From Streptomyces megasporus (GTDB taxonomy: Bacteria > Actinomycetota > Actinomycetes > Streptomycetales > Streptomycetaceae): a DNA stretch of 6,102 nt. The notes beneath the pieces are model-generated. The model ran no database searches. It worked only from the letters and a program-made list of their open reading frames with translations, and was not told where the DNA came from. The DNA is taken from NCBI RefSeq assembly GCF_000718985.1, contig NZ_JODL01000053.1, positions 1-6,102 on the forward strand, written 5' to 3'. How positions within the stretch are numbered: position 1 is the first letter of the stretch; each line of letters starts with the position of its first letter. Shown here one piece after another: positions 1-6,003 of the stretch. Both the position numbers and the translations under genes were made by a program.

Positions 1-1
1 C

Positions 2-235
2 GCCCGCCGCGGCCTCCAACGTCTGCTGCGCGAGGGCGTCACGTCCGTCGTCGGGCCCTTCACCCGGCCCGCCGTCCGCACGGCCGTCCTCCGCTCGGGG
101 CTCGCCGTCCTCCCGTCCCCCCGCCCGTCCGCTCTCTCCCCGGGAGCCCGCGCGGACTTCGCCGTCCACGACGAGACGGACGGCCGCTGCCTGGCCACGG
201 TCCTCGCCGGCCGCCTGCTCCACCGCCGCACCTGA
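2..235 (+). CDS. Imidazolonepropionase-like (amidohydrolase-related) protein, C-terminal end (5' part outside window)
   Basis: The frame is open from base 2 to the TGA at 233-235 and gives 77 residues. The segment RRGLQRLLREGVTSVVGPF is followed by AVRTAVLRSGLAVLP, and the end reads GARADFAVHDE then CLATVLAGRLLHRR. A final 'ARADhhVhD ... VhATVhAGRhVhR' strand region is characteristic of the small composite beta domain that closes amidohydrolases of the imidazolonepropionase/NagA type. The sequence resembles the roughly 230-residue imidazolonepropionase-like proteins of Streptomyces. The metal-binding residues would lie upstream, outside the window, so catalytic competence cannot be judged. 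G+C is very high (about 83% over 61-120), as expected for a resident chromosomal gene and unlike the DNA that starts at 236. The stop is only 2 bases from the convergent stop of the lipoprotein gene. Confidence 0.7.
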   Translation, partial: ARRGLQRLLREGVTSVVGPFTRPAVRTAVLRSGLAVLPSPRPSALSPGARADFAVHDETDGRCLATVLAGRLLHRRT

Positions 236-237
236 TC

Positions 238-906
238 TCACCAGGGTTTGTCGCGCTTGGGGATATCACCGTGGTTCTCACACCCCAACTCCCCGGCCAC
301 ATTGCGTGCCACGTGCTGGAGGATGTCCATGTTCAACTTGATCGAGCTCAGACCGCCCTCGCCTCCGACGAGTCGGTGACCGTAGGAGAAGTTTCCATGG
401 ATCACAGGAGGGCCTTCCTCGGCCTTCCCGGCGTCGGAGGAGCGGCACTCGAAGTAAACATCGGCGTAAGTGTAGGTGGACACTGCTTGAAGGGAGAAAG
501 GAAAGTCCATCTCGCCGACCACTTTTCTCTCCCTGTCGGGAGGAATATCTCTTCGTTCGTACAGTTCGAAAGATATACGCGGGGTCGACGTATCATCTCC
601 CCTCTCGGGATGAATCCGGCACAGCTCCTGGGGTTTCGTCTCCTTTTTCTTCAGCGCGTATGAAAATCGAGTGGTGAAACTCTTCAAGTCGGCGCTGGAA
701 GTTTGCTTGAAAGATTCAGATGCCGTTACCTTCTCGATGGCGGAAGCAGCCGCTCCTGAAAGTCCCCCGCATACGGATTTCGCGGAAATGGTTCTGTTTT
801 TATCCTCATTGAAGCAGGCTGATGCGGCCAGCACGGTGAGCATGGAGATCAAGGCGACATTCAAGGGTGATCTGCTTATTTTCACGAAAGTGTCCACGGT
901 GGGCAT
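238..906 (-). CDS. Predicted secreted lipoprotein, third gene of the WXG/DUF6571-like operon
   Basis: This 222-residue protein begins with a short basic n-region (KISR, residues 9-12), a hydrophobic stretch (PLNVALISMLTVL, 14-26) and the sequence AASAC ending at Cys31. That is an acceptable, though not ideal, lipobox, because -3 is Ala rather than Leu. The mature part has four more cysteines (46, 96, 154, 209), enough for two disulfides in an extracytoplasmic protein, and starts with a CGGLSGAAASAIEKV segment. No enzymatic motif is visible. The ATG at 904-906 is preceded by GAGGT (plus-strand 912-916) five bases away, which supports this start. It lies 101 bases after the DUF6571-like gene on the same strand, so co-transcription is likely. 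G+C is about 53-58%, well below the left flank. From memory, lipoproteins of this kind accompany WXG/DUF6571 loci in Streptomyces. The function is unknown; it may be a surface partner or immunity-like protein for the upstream product (inference). Confidence 0.75.
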   Translation of the reverse strand: MPTVDTFVKISRSPLNVALISMLTVLAASACFNEDKNRTISAKSVCGGLSGAAASAIEKVTASESFKQTSSADLKSFTTRFSYALKKKETKPQELCRIHPERGDDTSTPRISFELYERRDIPPDRERKVVGEMDFPFSLQAVSTYTYADVYFECRSSDAGKAEEGPPVIHGNFSYGHRLVGGEGGLSSIKLNMDILQHVARNVAGELGCENHGDIPKRDKPW

Positions 907-1007
907 GTCTTACCTCGAAGTTCGCTTTTCATCGGGAGTGCGAGCCGCTTTCTTTCGGCTGGGCTCGTGTCGACAGTTTAATTCACCGCTTGACGCGTGA
1001 GATTCCC
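907..1007 (-). other. Spacer between DUF6571-like and lipoprotein genes with alternative hairpins
   Basis: The 101 bases separate two genes read in the same direction. They contain AGCCG (943-947) pairing with CGGCT (956-960), an 8-base loop. A competing pairing of CGAGCC (941-946) with GGCTCG (962-967) is also possible. No T-tract follows on the minus strand, so it does not look like an intrinsic terminator. It could be an mRNA processing or attenuation element, or chance. The ribosome binding site of the lipoprotein gene (GAGGT) lies at the end of the spacer, plus-strand 912-916. Confidence 0.3.
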
Positions 1008-3272
1008 TCATTCGAAGAGCGGTGCAACGTCATTGCGTCCGCTGTCGTAGAGGGTCTCGATGTTCAGATCCTTTAGCCAGGGATCGTTCTCCGGAATTCC
1101 ATGGGCGCTGACGAAAGCATCGAGCGGATCCACGGACCTGATCTTCCCGCGACTGTAAAATTCGAGCGGGTCGATCCCGTTGTCCTTCTCGAACTCCTTC
1201 ATTCGTTCTTCAAGCTGCCGATCGAGGGAGATCTCGTACTGAGTCTCCGTGGCACTTGCCGCCCCTTCGATGATCGCAGGAACCGCGACGGTCACCACTG
1301 AGGAAACGGCAGCCCCTCCGAAGGGGAGTGTCAGAATCCCTACACCGAGCCCGATTCCCTGGCTCACGGCAAACTTTTCCCACTCTGCCGCTTCGGTCAG
1401 TTTTCGCTCTTTTTCCTCCTTTGCTTCTCCGTATTCATTCTGGATGTCGAGAGAACGAGCGCCGTCGATGATTCCGTTGAACTTTGCCCCCGTTTCAAGG
1501 ATTATTTTTGCTTCATCGTCAGGCCCGGAGTGTGCCCTCATCAAAGCGGCAGTGTATTCTTGTTGAGCTGCTGCGAGGATTTCGTAGCTTCCCTCGTTCC
1601 TTCCCGTTGCGGCAAGGAATTTGGAAGCGACATTCGCGTCGACGCTGAAATGGCCGGAGCCTTCTCTGTGTCGGAAAGCTGATTCTCGTGTGTTTTCGTT
1701 GTAGTCGGATTTCCCGAAGTCCGAGACAGCCCAGGTCAAGTCATCGATGTAGCCGGCCCCCATCTTCGCCAAGCTGTTTCCGACGCCAGGCCGGTCAGGG
1801 GCAAAGTCCACGTCCTCGCTGACGAAAGTGACGACCTGGCTCATGATGTTCGCAGTAGTCTCATCGCGCTTCAAGCCGAGGTCGGGTCGGTCATACGGAA
1901 TTCCGAGAGTGGCGGACTCCAGGGCATGCCCCAGCTCGTCGTAACCGTAACCCAGGTAGCCCTTCTTGCCTTCCACAGAATCATTCAGCCACTTACGTTC
2001 GTCCAGCAAGTATTTCAGGTGGGAGTTCAGAGCAGCCTCGTCTCCCGGGAGCTCATTCCACTTCTTCGAGTCGAACATCTCCTTTGCGGCTTCCGGATTG
2101 TGGCCGAGGGCTTCCAAATAGCCGGCCATAGGGTCATTTCCCGCATCGGACCCGAAGCTGATTTGGGCCTTGTGGCCGTTGACATACCAGAGATCCTTGA
2201 GGTCGCCCTTGTGCTCGCTTTCAAAGGAGAAAAGTGCCTCCCCGTAGTCCTTCAAGAAATCGGTTTCGAACTCGCCGTGGCGCATCAGGCTGCTCATGAT
2301 CGAAAACCCGTATGATCCCTCGCTTGCGACGATCATGTCCGGGTACGAGAAATGGATTTGCTCATCACCGAGCTTGACCATTTCCTTCTTCCACTCCAGC
2401 ATGGCATCGCTCTGGGAGTGGGTGGCGGCGGCGAGTGTGTGGGACAGAGACTTCTGGATCTTCGCCAGGGTCTTCCTGGCCTCTTCGTCGGAGTGGTGCC
2501 GCTGGTCGGCGACGCCCTGCCAGAACCGCAGGACTCCTTCGGGGCCGACCTTGGTGGCGAAACGCTCGGCGAAGTAGGGGTCGCCCTCGTGCTTCCTGAG
2601 CAGCCGGTTGAACTGCACGAGCTGCTCGTCGGTCATGTCTCGGCCGAGCGCGGCGAGCTTTACGAGGGTGTCGGCGTCCTTGCGGGCCTCGCGGCGTGCC
2701 TTTTGGGCATCCTTGACGCTGTTGAACATGTTTGGATGGAAGCCGGGGGAGCGCCCGTTGGGGTCCTGGGACAACGCCCAGTGCAGCGCGGTGTCGGCCT
2801 CGGTGGCGTTGGAGAGAGCCGTTTTGATCCGGTCGTTGTAGCCCCGGATCACGTCCTCGTAGGCCTGCTTGAGGACGGCGAGCCGGTTCGGCTCCTTCCT
2901 GTCGTCCGGATCCAGGTACACCAGCCCGACGGGGGAAAGCTTCAGGTTCCTGTCCTCGGCGACATCCGAGGCGACGTCGCGGATCTGTTTCTGAGCGGAA
3001 CGGAAACTCTCCAGGGCGCTGCTGAGTAACTGATGGACGTCTCGGGCCTCCTCCGAAGCGTTGTCCATCTGCTTCTCGACCGCTGTGAAGTTCTTGAAAG
3101 CCGCCTCCGCCGCCTCCCCCTCCCAGTCGGAGGCTCGCAGAGCTCTGGAGACCTCGGACTTGAAGGAGGTGGCGATGGTGTCGAACTGCCCCGGAAGGTT
3201 CCGCCACTTGGTGACCGCCTCGGACAGCGGAGCCAGGTCGGCGTCCCTGACGGCCTTGTAGCTCAGCGTCAT
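1008..3272 (-). CDS. DUF6571-like large protein with N-terminal WXG-type module
   Basis: This 754-residue protein has an N-terminal helical region (about 1-105) with a WEG motif at 50-52 in the context ASDWEGEAAEAAF. That matches the helix-WxG-helix hairpin of type VII (ESX) secretion substrates and LXG/WXG effector heads. A coiled helical region follows to about residue 300. Then comes a globular part with segments typical of actinobacterial DUF6571 proteins: MAGYLEALGHNPEAAKEMF (382-400), GYGYDELGHALESAT (441-455) and a SLAKMGAGYIDDL segment (500-512). A charged helix (614-638) precedes a glycine/alanine-rich hydrophobic stretch (639-674) that could insert in a membrane. The last 80 residues contain no nuclease or other catalytic signature that I recognise. 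The ATG overlaps the stop of the preceding gene as ATGA, so translation is probably coupled. Codon 82 is TTA (plus-strand 3027-3029). G+C drops from about 67% to about 50% along the gene. The role is unknown; an exported or surface protein is inferred from the WXG head. Confidence 0.75.
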   Translation of the reverse strand: MTLSYKAVRDADLAPLSEAVTKWRNLPGQFDTIATSFKSEVSRALRASDWEGEAAEAAFKNFTAVEKQMDNASEEARDVHQLLSSALESFRSAQKQIRDVASDVAEDRNLKLSPVGLVYLDPDDRKEPNRLAVLKQAYEDVIRGYNDRIKTALSNATEADTALHWALSQDPNGRSPGFHPNMFNSVKDAQKARREARKDADTLVKLAALGRDMTDEQLVQFNRLLRKHEGDPYFAERFATKVGPEGVLRFWQGVADQRHHSDEEARKTLAKIQKSLSHTLAAATHSQSDAMLEWKKEMVKLGDEQIHFSYPDMIVASEGSYGFSIMSSLMRHGEFETDFLKDYGEALFSFESEHKGDLKDLWYVNGHKAQISFGSDAGNDPMAGYLEALGHNPEAAKEMFDSKKWNELPGDEAALNSHLKYLLDERKWLNDSVEGKKGYLGYGYDELGHALESATLGIPYDRPDLGLKRDETTANIMSQVVTFVSEDVDFAPDRPGVGNSLAKMGAGYIDDLTWAVSDFGKSDYNENTRESAFRHREGSGHFSVDANVASKFLAATGRNEGSYEILAAAQQEYTAALMRAHSGPDDEAKIILETGAKFNGIIDGARSLDIQNEYGEAKEEKERKLTEAAEWEKFAVSQGIGLGVGILTLPFGGAAVSSVVTVAVPAIIEGAASATETQYEISLDRQLEERMKEFEKDNGIDPLEFYSRGKIRSVDPLDAFVSAHGIPENDPWLKDLNIETLYDSGRNDVAPLFE

Positions 3273-3691
3273 TTCTTCTCGTCCTGCTTCAGCCCGTCGA
3301 TCACCTTGGCTTGATCGCCGTCCTCACGCTTGAGATCGCCGGCCGCCGAGCGCAGAGGCTTTGCGACGCCGTTGTCCAACAGGCTCTGCAGGTACTTCAT
3401 CTGCCTTTCCCAGCGTTCCTGGAAAGTGGCGAAGGCCCCGGCGGACTTGAAGCCCTTCAATCCCTTGGCCACCTGCTCCGTCTTCTCGAGCGTGGCGTTA
3501 TCCGCTTTGGTGAGGTTGCCGCGGATGGTGTCGGTTCTGCCCGCACGCTTGGTGAGTTCGCTCGGGGTGACGTGAAGCGTCTTCCCGGAGCCGCCACCCC
3601 CGCCTCCGTCGTGCCCGTTGAGCCTCATACGGGTGTCCCGCTCCCGCGTGGCCTTCGCCACGAGCTGGGCCCACTCCTCGTCGAACGACAC
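3269..3691 (-). CDS. Small WXG100-like protein with glycine linker, first gene of the operon
   Basis: This 140-residue protein begins with a short charged helix (1-24), then a GGGGGGSG linker (29-36), then two long amphipathic helices (about 42-80 and 84-120). It ends in a lysine/aspartate-rich tail. The second part resembles the small helical-hairpin partners encoded just before DUF6571-like proteins, with W94 in QERWERQM as the only tryptophan there. No canonical W-x-G is present, so the WXG100 label rests on predicted fold, size and position. The GTG at 3689-3691 is preceded by AGGGGG (plus-strand 3696-3701) four bases away. The internal ATG at codon 22 has only a distant purine-rich stretch and is less likely. 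The TGA overlaps the ATG of the next gene by four bases. It probably forms a heterodimer or chaperone pair with the WXG head of the downstream product (inference from esx-type gene pairs). Confidence 0.7.
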   Translation of the reverse strand: MSFDEEWAQLVAKATRERDTRMRLNGHDGGGGGGSGKTLHVTPSELTKRAGRTDTIRGNLTKADNATLEKTEQVAKGLKGFKSAGAFATFQERWERQMKYLQSLLDNGVAKPLRSAAGDLKREDGDQAKVIDGLKQDEKK

Positions 3692-3994
3692 GGTTCCCCC
3701 TGGTCACAGTTTCGATACTTGGCATTGCCCTGTGTAGTGGACCCGTCGTCGGGAGCGCAAAGGGTTCGAGCGGGACGCGCGGCAGGGGGTTCGGGAGACC
3801 TGGGAACGCACTCGCGACGGTGAGACCGTGGTGTGGGTGCCCCTGGCCGAGCGATTCGGTGTGGTCACCGCTCCTTCATAGTCGCAGGGGCGGTACGGCG
3901 TGTCGGGAGCCGAAGTTTTTCAGCCATGGAACCTGCGAGTCTCCGGTGCCGGCGCCTGTCCGCATCCGACCAGCTCAGACCGAGGTTGGAAAGC
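3692..3994. promoter_or_regulatory. Spacer between the AbiE module and the WXG operon; probable operon promoter region
   Basis: These 303 bases separate the end of abiEii from the GTG of the first WXG-operon gene, both on the minus strand. The operon promoter should lie here. The best pair I could find on the minus strand is weak: TTGCGC (plus-strand 3755-3760) and TACACA (3731-3736), separated by 18 bases, each matching only half of the consensus. No hairpin with a T-tract marks the end of abiEii; the GC-rich CCGGTGCCGG stretch near 3940-3950 is the only compact self-complementary element seen. A possible plus-strand gene remnant occupies 3738-3881 and is listed separately. Confidence 0.35.
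3738..3881 (+). pseudogene. Possible plus-strand gene remnant (C-terminal end), unrecognised
   Basis: Between the in-frame TAG at 3735-3737 and the TAG at 3879-3881 the plus strand reads a protein-like stretch. It contains RETWERTRDGETVVWVPLAE followed by RFGVVTAPS. Most third positions (roughly three quarters) are G or C, and the strand-like WVPLAERFGVV looks like real protein. No plausible start codon with a ribosome binding site precedes it and I recognise no family. It may be the 3' end of a gene broken when the two modules were joined, or simply an open stretch by chance in GC-rich DNA. Confidence 0.2.
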
Positions 3995-4906
3995 TCACTG
4001 CCAGGCTGACAGGCTCGGGCTCCAGGTTCCTTGGACAGATCCGTCGAGCAGGGGGTTGAGGAAGAGTGCTGCTGCCCGGGCGGCTTCGGGGAAGGTGGCG
4101 CAGCCCTTCAACCCGAGGACCAGGGCGGCTTGGGCGGGGTAGCCGTCGTGCCAGTCGGTGCTTGGGGCCTGGAAGGCATCGGGAAGAGTGATGCGGGTTC
4201 CCAACCGACGCCGTCGGTCCGCCTCGCGGTGCAGCGCCTGGTGGGTGGCCTCGCCCGGGATGTGTTCCTGCCGGCTGATGAGAAGCAGGTCGGCCAAGTC
4301 GCGGTAGCGGTTGGAGCCGTGGTCGCCGTGGCGCTCGTACATGGCGCAGATCTTGTCGGCGACGTGGTCGACGACCGGGTAGAGCAGAACCTGGGGCCAG
4401 TCGACGGGCCGCTCCAGGCCGACGGCGGACTTCAGAGAGCGGGTCTCCGGGGTGCCGACGAGGTCGTGCCCGACCACGAGGTCGACCTTGACGCTGTCCA
4501 CCTTGGTGTTGCCGAAGTACACCGTGAAGTACTGAGATCCCCCTCGGCCTTCCTCGCTGTGCCCGGTGAACTTGCCGGGTACGAAGCGGAGGAAGTCGTC
4601 GAGATTCCGGGTCGCCGCTTCGATCACCCTCGCGGCCGCTTCCTCGGCTGTGCGGTCGGGGGAGGCGCACTGCAGGTCGATGTCCCGGCTGAGCCGTGCG
4701 GCGCCTTCGTAGCGGATCAGTAGAGCCTGGCCGCCTTTGATGAGCCACCCGTCGGGTTCCGCAGTGAAGACGCGGGCCGCCAGGCGGCTGAAGTAGAAGA
4801 CCTTCATCAGCTCGGGCATGCTCATGCCGGTCTGTCGGGAGATCTTCTTCGCGGCCTGCGTCAGCGCTGTTCTGAACGCGGACGGACTGGCGTACTTCTT
4901 GCCCAC
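3995..4906 (-). CDS. abiEii: AbiEii-family nucleotidyltransferase toxin of a type IV toxin-antitoxin pair
   Basis: This 303-residue protein carries the full set of AbiEii/AbiGii motifs. LIKGGQALLIRYEG (55-68) is followed by RLSRDIDL (71-78), which supplies the two metal-binding aspartates D75 and D77 of a DNA polymerase beta-type nucleotidyltransferase fold. KVDLVV (140-145) gives the third acidic residue, D142. ADKICAMYER (183-192), with K185, and RYRDLADLLL (200-209) match the later conserved K and R-x-(K/R)-D-x-x-D motifs. All key residues are intact, so an active toxin is expected. Characterised AbiEii-like toxins are NTP-dependent nucleotidyltransferases that block growth reversibly, and mycobacterial relatives modify tRNA acceptor ends; the target here is unknown. 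The GTG at 4904-4906 is preceded by a weak GGGG-type site. The gene starts 33 bases after the abiEi stop, so the pair is almost certainly one transcript. Confidence 0.92.
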   Translation of the reverse strand: MGKKYASPSAFRTALTQAAKKISRQTGMSMPELMKVFYFSRLAARVFTAEPDGWLIKGGQALLIRYEGAARLSRDIDLQCASPDRTAEEAAARVIEAATRNLDDFLRFVPGKFTGHSEEGRGGSQYFTVYFGNTKVDSVKVDLVVGHDLVGTPETRSLKSAVGLERPVDWPQVLLYPVVDHVADKICAMYERHGDHGSNRYRDLADLLLISRQEHIPGEATHQALHREADRRRRLGTRITLPDAFQAPSTDWHDGYPAQAALVLGLKGCATFPEAARAAALFLNPLLDGSVQGTWSPSLSAWQ

Positions 4907-4939
4907 GGTGCCCCGGCAATCGTGCTGGATCAGCCGACT

Positions 4940-5902
4940 CTACTCGGACTCGGTGCCGTCATCGGTACGTTCCGGCGTCGAGGGCGCATCGGCCCGCGCG
5001 TCATCGTCGCCGCCCGTTTCCACCATCGCCGGAGGGAGGGAGGGGACCTGTAGTCCTTGCGGCGCTTGCCGCAGCACTCGTTGCAGATTGGCCACCTGGA
5101 GCGGAAGGGGTGGCGTGGCGTCTCGCAGAGCATTCTGCAGCGCCTCGGCCCATGAGGGCGAGATAGACGGCGCGGGCTGCTGGGCAGCCAGCATCTGCAG
5201 TGCCTTGATGAAGCCTTCCCGGCCGGCTCGCTCGAGCTCGTGGACACGCAGTACTTCGCCGGCCTGGACCACCAGATGCTCGATCAGATCTCGACCGCCG
5301 GCAGTGCGAGGCAGACCGTATCGATGGGCGAACGGCCGGACCCGGCCGGCGAGTTCCTCCACGTTCACCAGGCCGCGGCGTTCGGCCTCGGCGATGACGC
5401 CGCCGATGTGGCCGCCGTCCGCCTTGGCACACAGCAGGTCGACGATGGTCCGGAGCGGTGTGGTGACCGGCAGGCCGTCCACGACCGTTACGTCCACGGG
5501 TTCCAGGGCCGCCGTGCGCAGGCGCACGTGCGGTTCCTTGGTGGTCCGCCGCCGTGGCACGCTGATCTCCGCCTCCGGAGCGGGGATGTCGCCCAGCTCG
5601 TGAAGTTGGCAGGCGGACGCGTGCGAGACGACACCGGAGTCCACATCGCCGACAGAACGCTCCCACGCGGGCACCCTGGGTTGCAGACGCAGCCAGGCCA
5701 CCTTGATCTCCAGATGCCTCGGCATCCCGGCGGACGTCAACAGGTAGACGCCCCGGCCGACGTTCTCCAGAAGGCCCGCCTCCGTCAGGCGCAGCAACTG
5801 CACCCCGTTCAGGCCCGCGTCCTTGGCCTGGGCGGCGGTCACCAAGCCCCACTGGTCGGCGGCCAGCCCTGCCAGGGCGGATAGCTGCTCGGCGCGATCC
5901 AT
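4940..5902 (-). CDS. abiEi: AbiEi-family antitoxin and transcriptional repressor
   Basis: Residues about 8-54 (LAGLAADQWGLVTAAQAKDAG, then LLRLTEAGLLENVGRGVYLL) form the winged-helix domain typical of AbiEi antitoxins and related regulators. The next 150 residues include VVSHASACQLHELGDIP, VDVTVVDGLPVTTPLRTIVDL and a helical region, matching the AbiEi C-terminal domain. In type IV systems this protein does not bind the toxin; it counters its effect and represses its own promoter through inverted repeats. The protein is 320 residues, longer than many relatives (about 200-290), because residues about 215-320 add a proline-rich, then very acidic tail (GDDDARADAPSTPERTDDGT region). The ATG at 5900-5902 is the best start; no Shine-Dalgarno sequence precedes it. 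It is followed after 33 bases by abiEii. Repeats upstream (5909-5993) are the likely binding sites. Confidence 0.9.
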   Translation of the reverse strand: MDRAEQLSALAGLAADQWGLVTAAQAKDAGLNGVQLLRLTEAGLLENVGRGVYLLTSAGMPRHLEIKVAWLRLQPRVPAWERSVGDVDSGVVSHASACQLHELGDIPAPEAEISVPRRRTTKEPHVRLRTAALEPVDVTVVDGLPVTTPLRTIVDLLCAKADGGHIGGVIAEAERRGLVNVEELAGRVRPFAHRYGLPRTAGGRDLIEHLVVQAGEVLRVHELERAGREGFIKALQMLAAQQPAPSISPSWAEALQNALRDATPPLPLQVANLQRVLRQAPQGLQVPSLPPAMVETGGDDDARADAPSTPERTDDGTESE

Positions 5903-5917
5903 GCATCAATAGTTACA
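5903..5917 (-). promoter_or_regulatory. Putative leaderless promoter of abiEi-abiEii (-10 element in an operator half-site)
   Basis: On the minus strand TAACTA (plus-strand 5910-5915) lies 7 bases before the A of the abiEi ATG. A -10 element there would start transcription at or next to the start codon, which agrees with the absence of any ribosome binding site. The hexamer is part of a TGTAACTAT half-site (5909-5917), so a protein bound there would block RNA polymerase directly. No convincing -35 element is present at the usual distance. Confidence 0.4.
5909..5917 (-). repeat. Additional half-site of the AbiEi operator motif (copy next to the start codon)
   Basis: ATAGTTACA on the plus strand (TGTAACTAT on the minus strand) repeats the core of the left operator arm in the same orientation, 23 bases closer to abiEi. 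It then diverges, so it is a 9-base half-site overlapping the proposed -10 element. Confidence 0.55.
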
Positions 5918-5924
5918 CATACAT

Positions 5925-5962
5925 CGCAGAGATAGTTACATTCAGGTGTAACTATCTCTGCG
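5925..5962. repeat. Perfect inverted repeat, 16-bp arms, probable AbiEi operator
   Basis: The left arm CGCAGAGATAGTTACA (5925-5940) is the exact reverse complement of the right arm TGTAACTATCTCTGCG (5947-5962), with a 6-base loop (TTCAGG). The symmetry stops at 5924/5963. It lies 22 bases upstream of the abiEi start. Characterised AbiEi proteins bind inverted repeats in their own promoter to repress the operon, so this is the best candidate operator. The A+T-rich arms stand out in a high-GC region. Confidence 0.8.
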
Positions 5963-5979
5963 TCTCTCCTGCCGTAGAC

Positions 5980-5993
5980 GTAACTATCTCTGC
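5980..5993 (+). repeat. Additional half-site of the AbiEi operator motif (distal copy)
   Basis: GTAACTATCTCTGC is an exact 14-base direct repeat of bases 5948-5961 in the right operator arm, displaced by 32 bases, about three helical turns. It lies at the edge of the imidazolonepropionase-like homology that begins near 6004. It could be an auxiliary AbiEi site or the remains of a second operator cut by the recombination that created the junction. Confidence 0.6.
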
Positions 5994-6003
5994 CTTCTTA
6001 TCT

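Noticed and set aside
2352..3029. A 225-codon open frame on the plus strand inside the DUF6571-like gene
   Set aside because: It is the antisense of a well-supported coding region and its Val/Gly/Leu-rich translation shows no domain.
4031..4723. A 230-codon open frame on the plus strand antisense to abiEii
   Set aside because: Antisense shadow of a gene with intact catalytic motifs; repetitive Gly/Val/Ala composition.
3975..4919. A 314-codon open frame on the minus strand overlapping abiEii
   Set aside because: It is arginine/proline/glycine-rich with no motif, and the overlapping frame carries all AbiEii catalytic motifs; it is a GC-rich shadow.
5001..5909. A 302-codon open frame on the minus strand overlapping abiEi
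   Set aside because: Low-complexity Arg/Gly/Ala-rich translation; the other frame has a clear winged-helix domain and AbiEi C-terminal domain.
5925..5962. The inverted repeat as an intrinsic terminator or transposon end
   Set aside because: No T-tract follows on either strand, and no transposase is in the window. Its position just upstream of abiEi and the extra half-sites fit an operator better.
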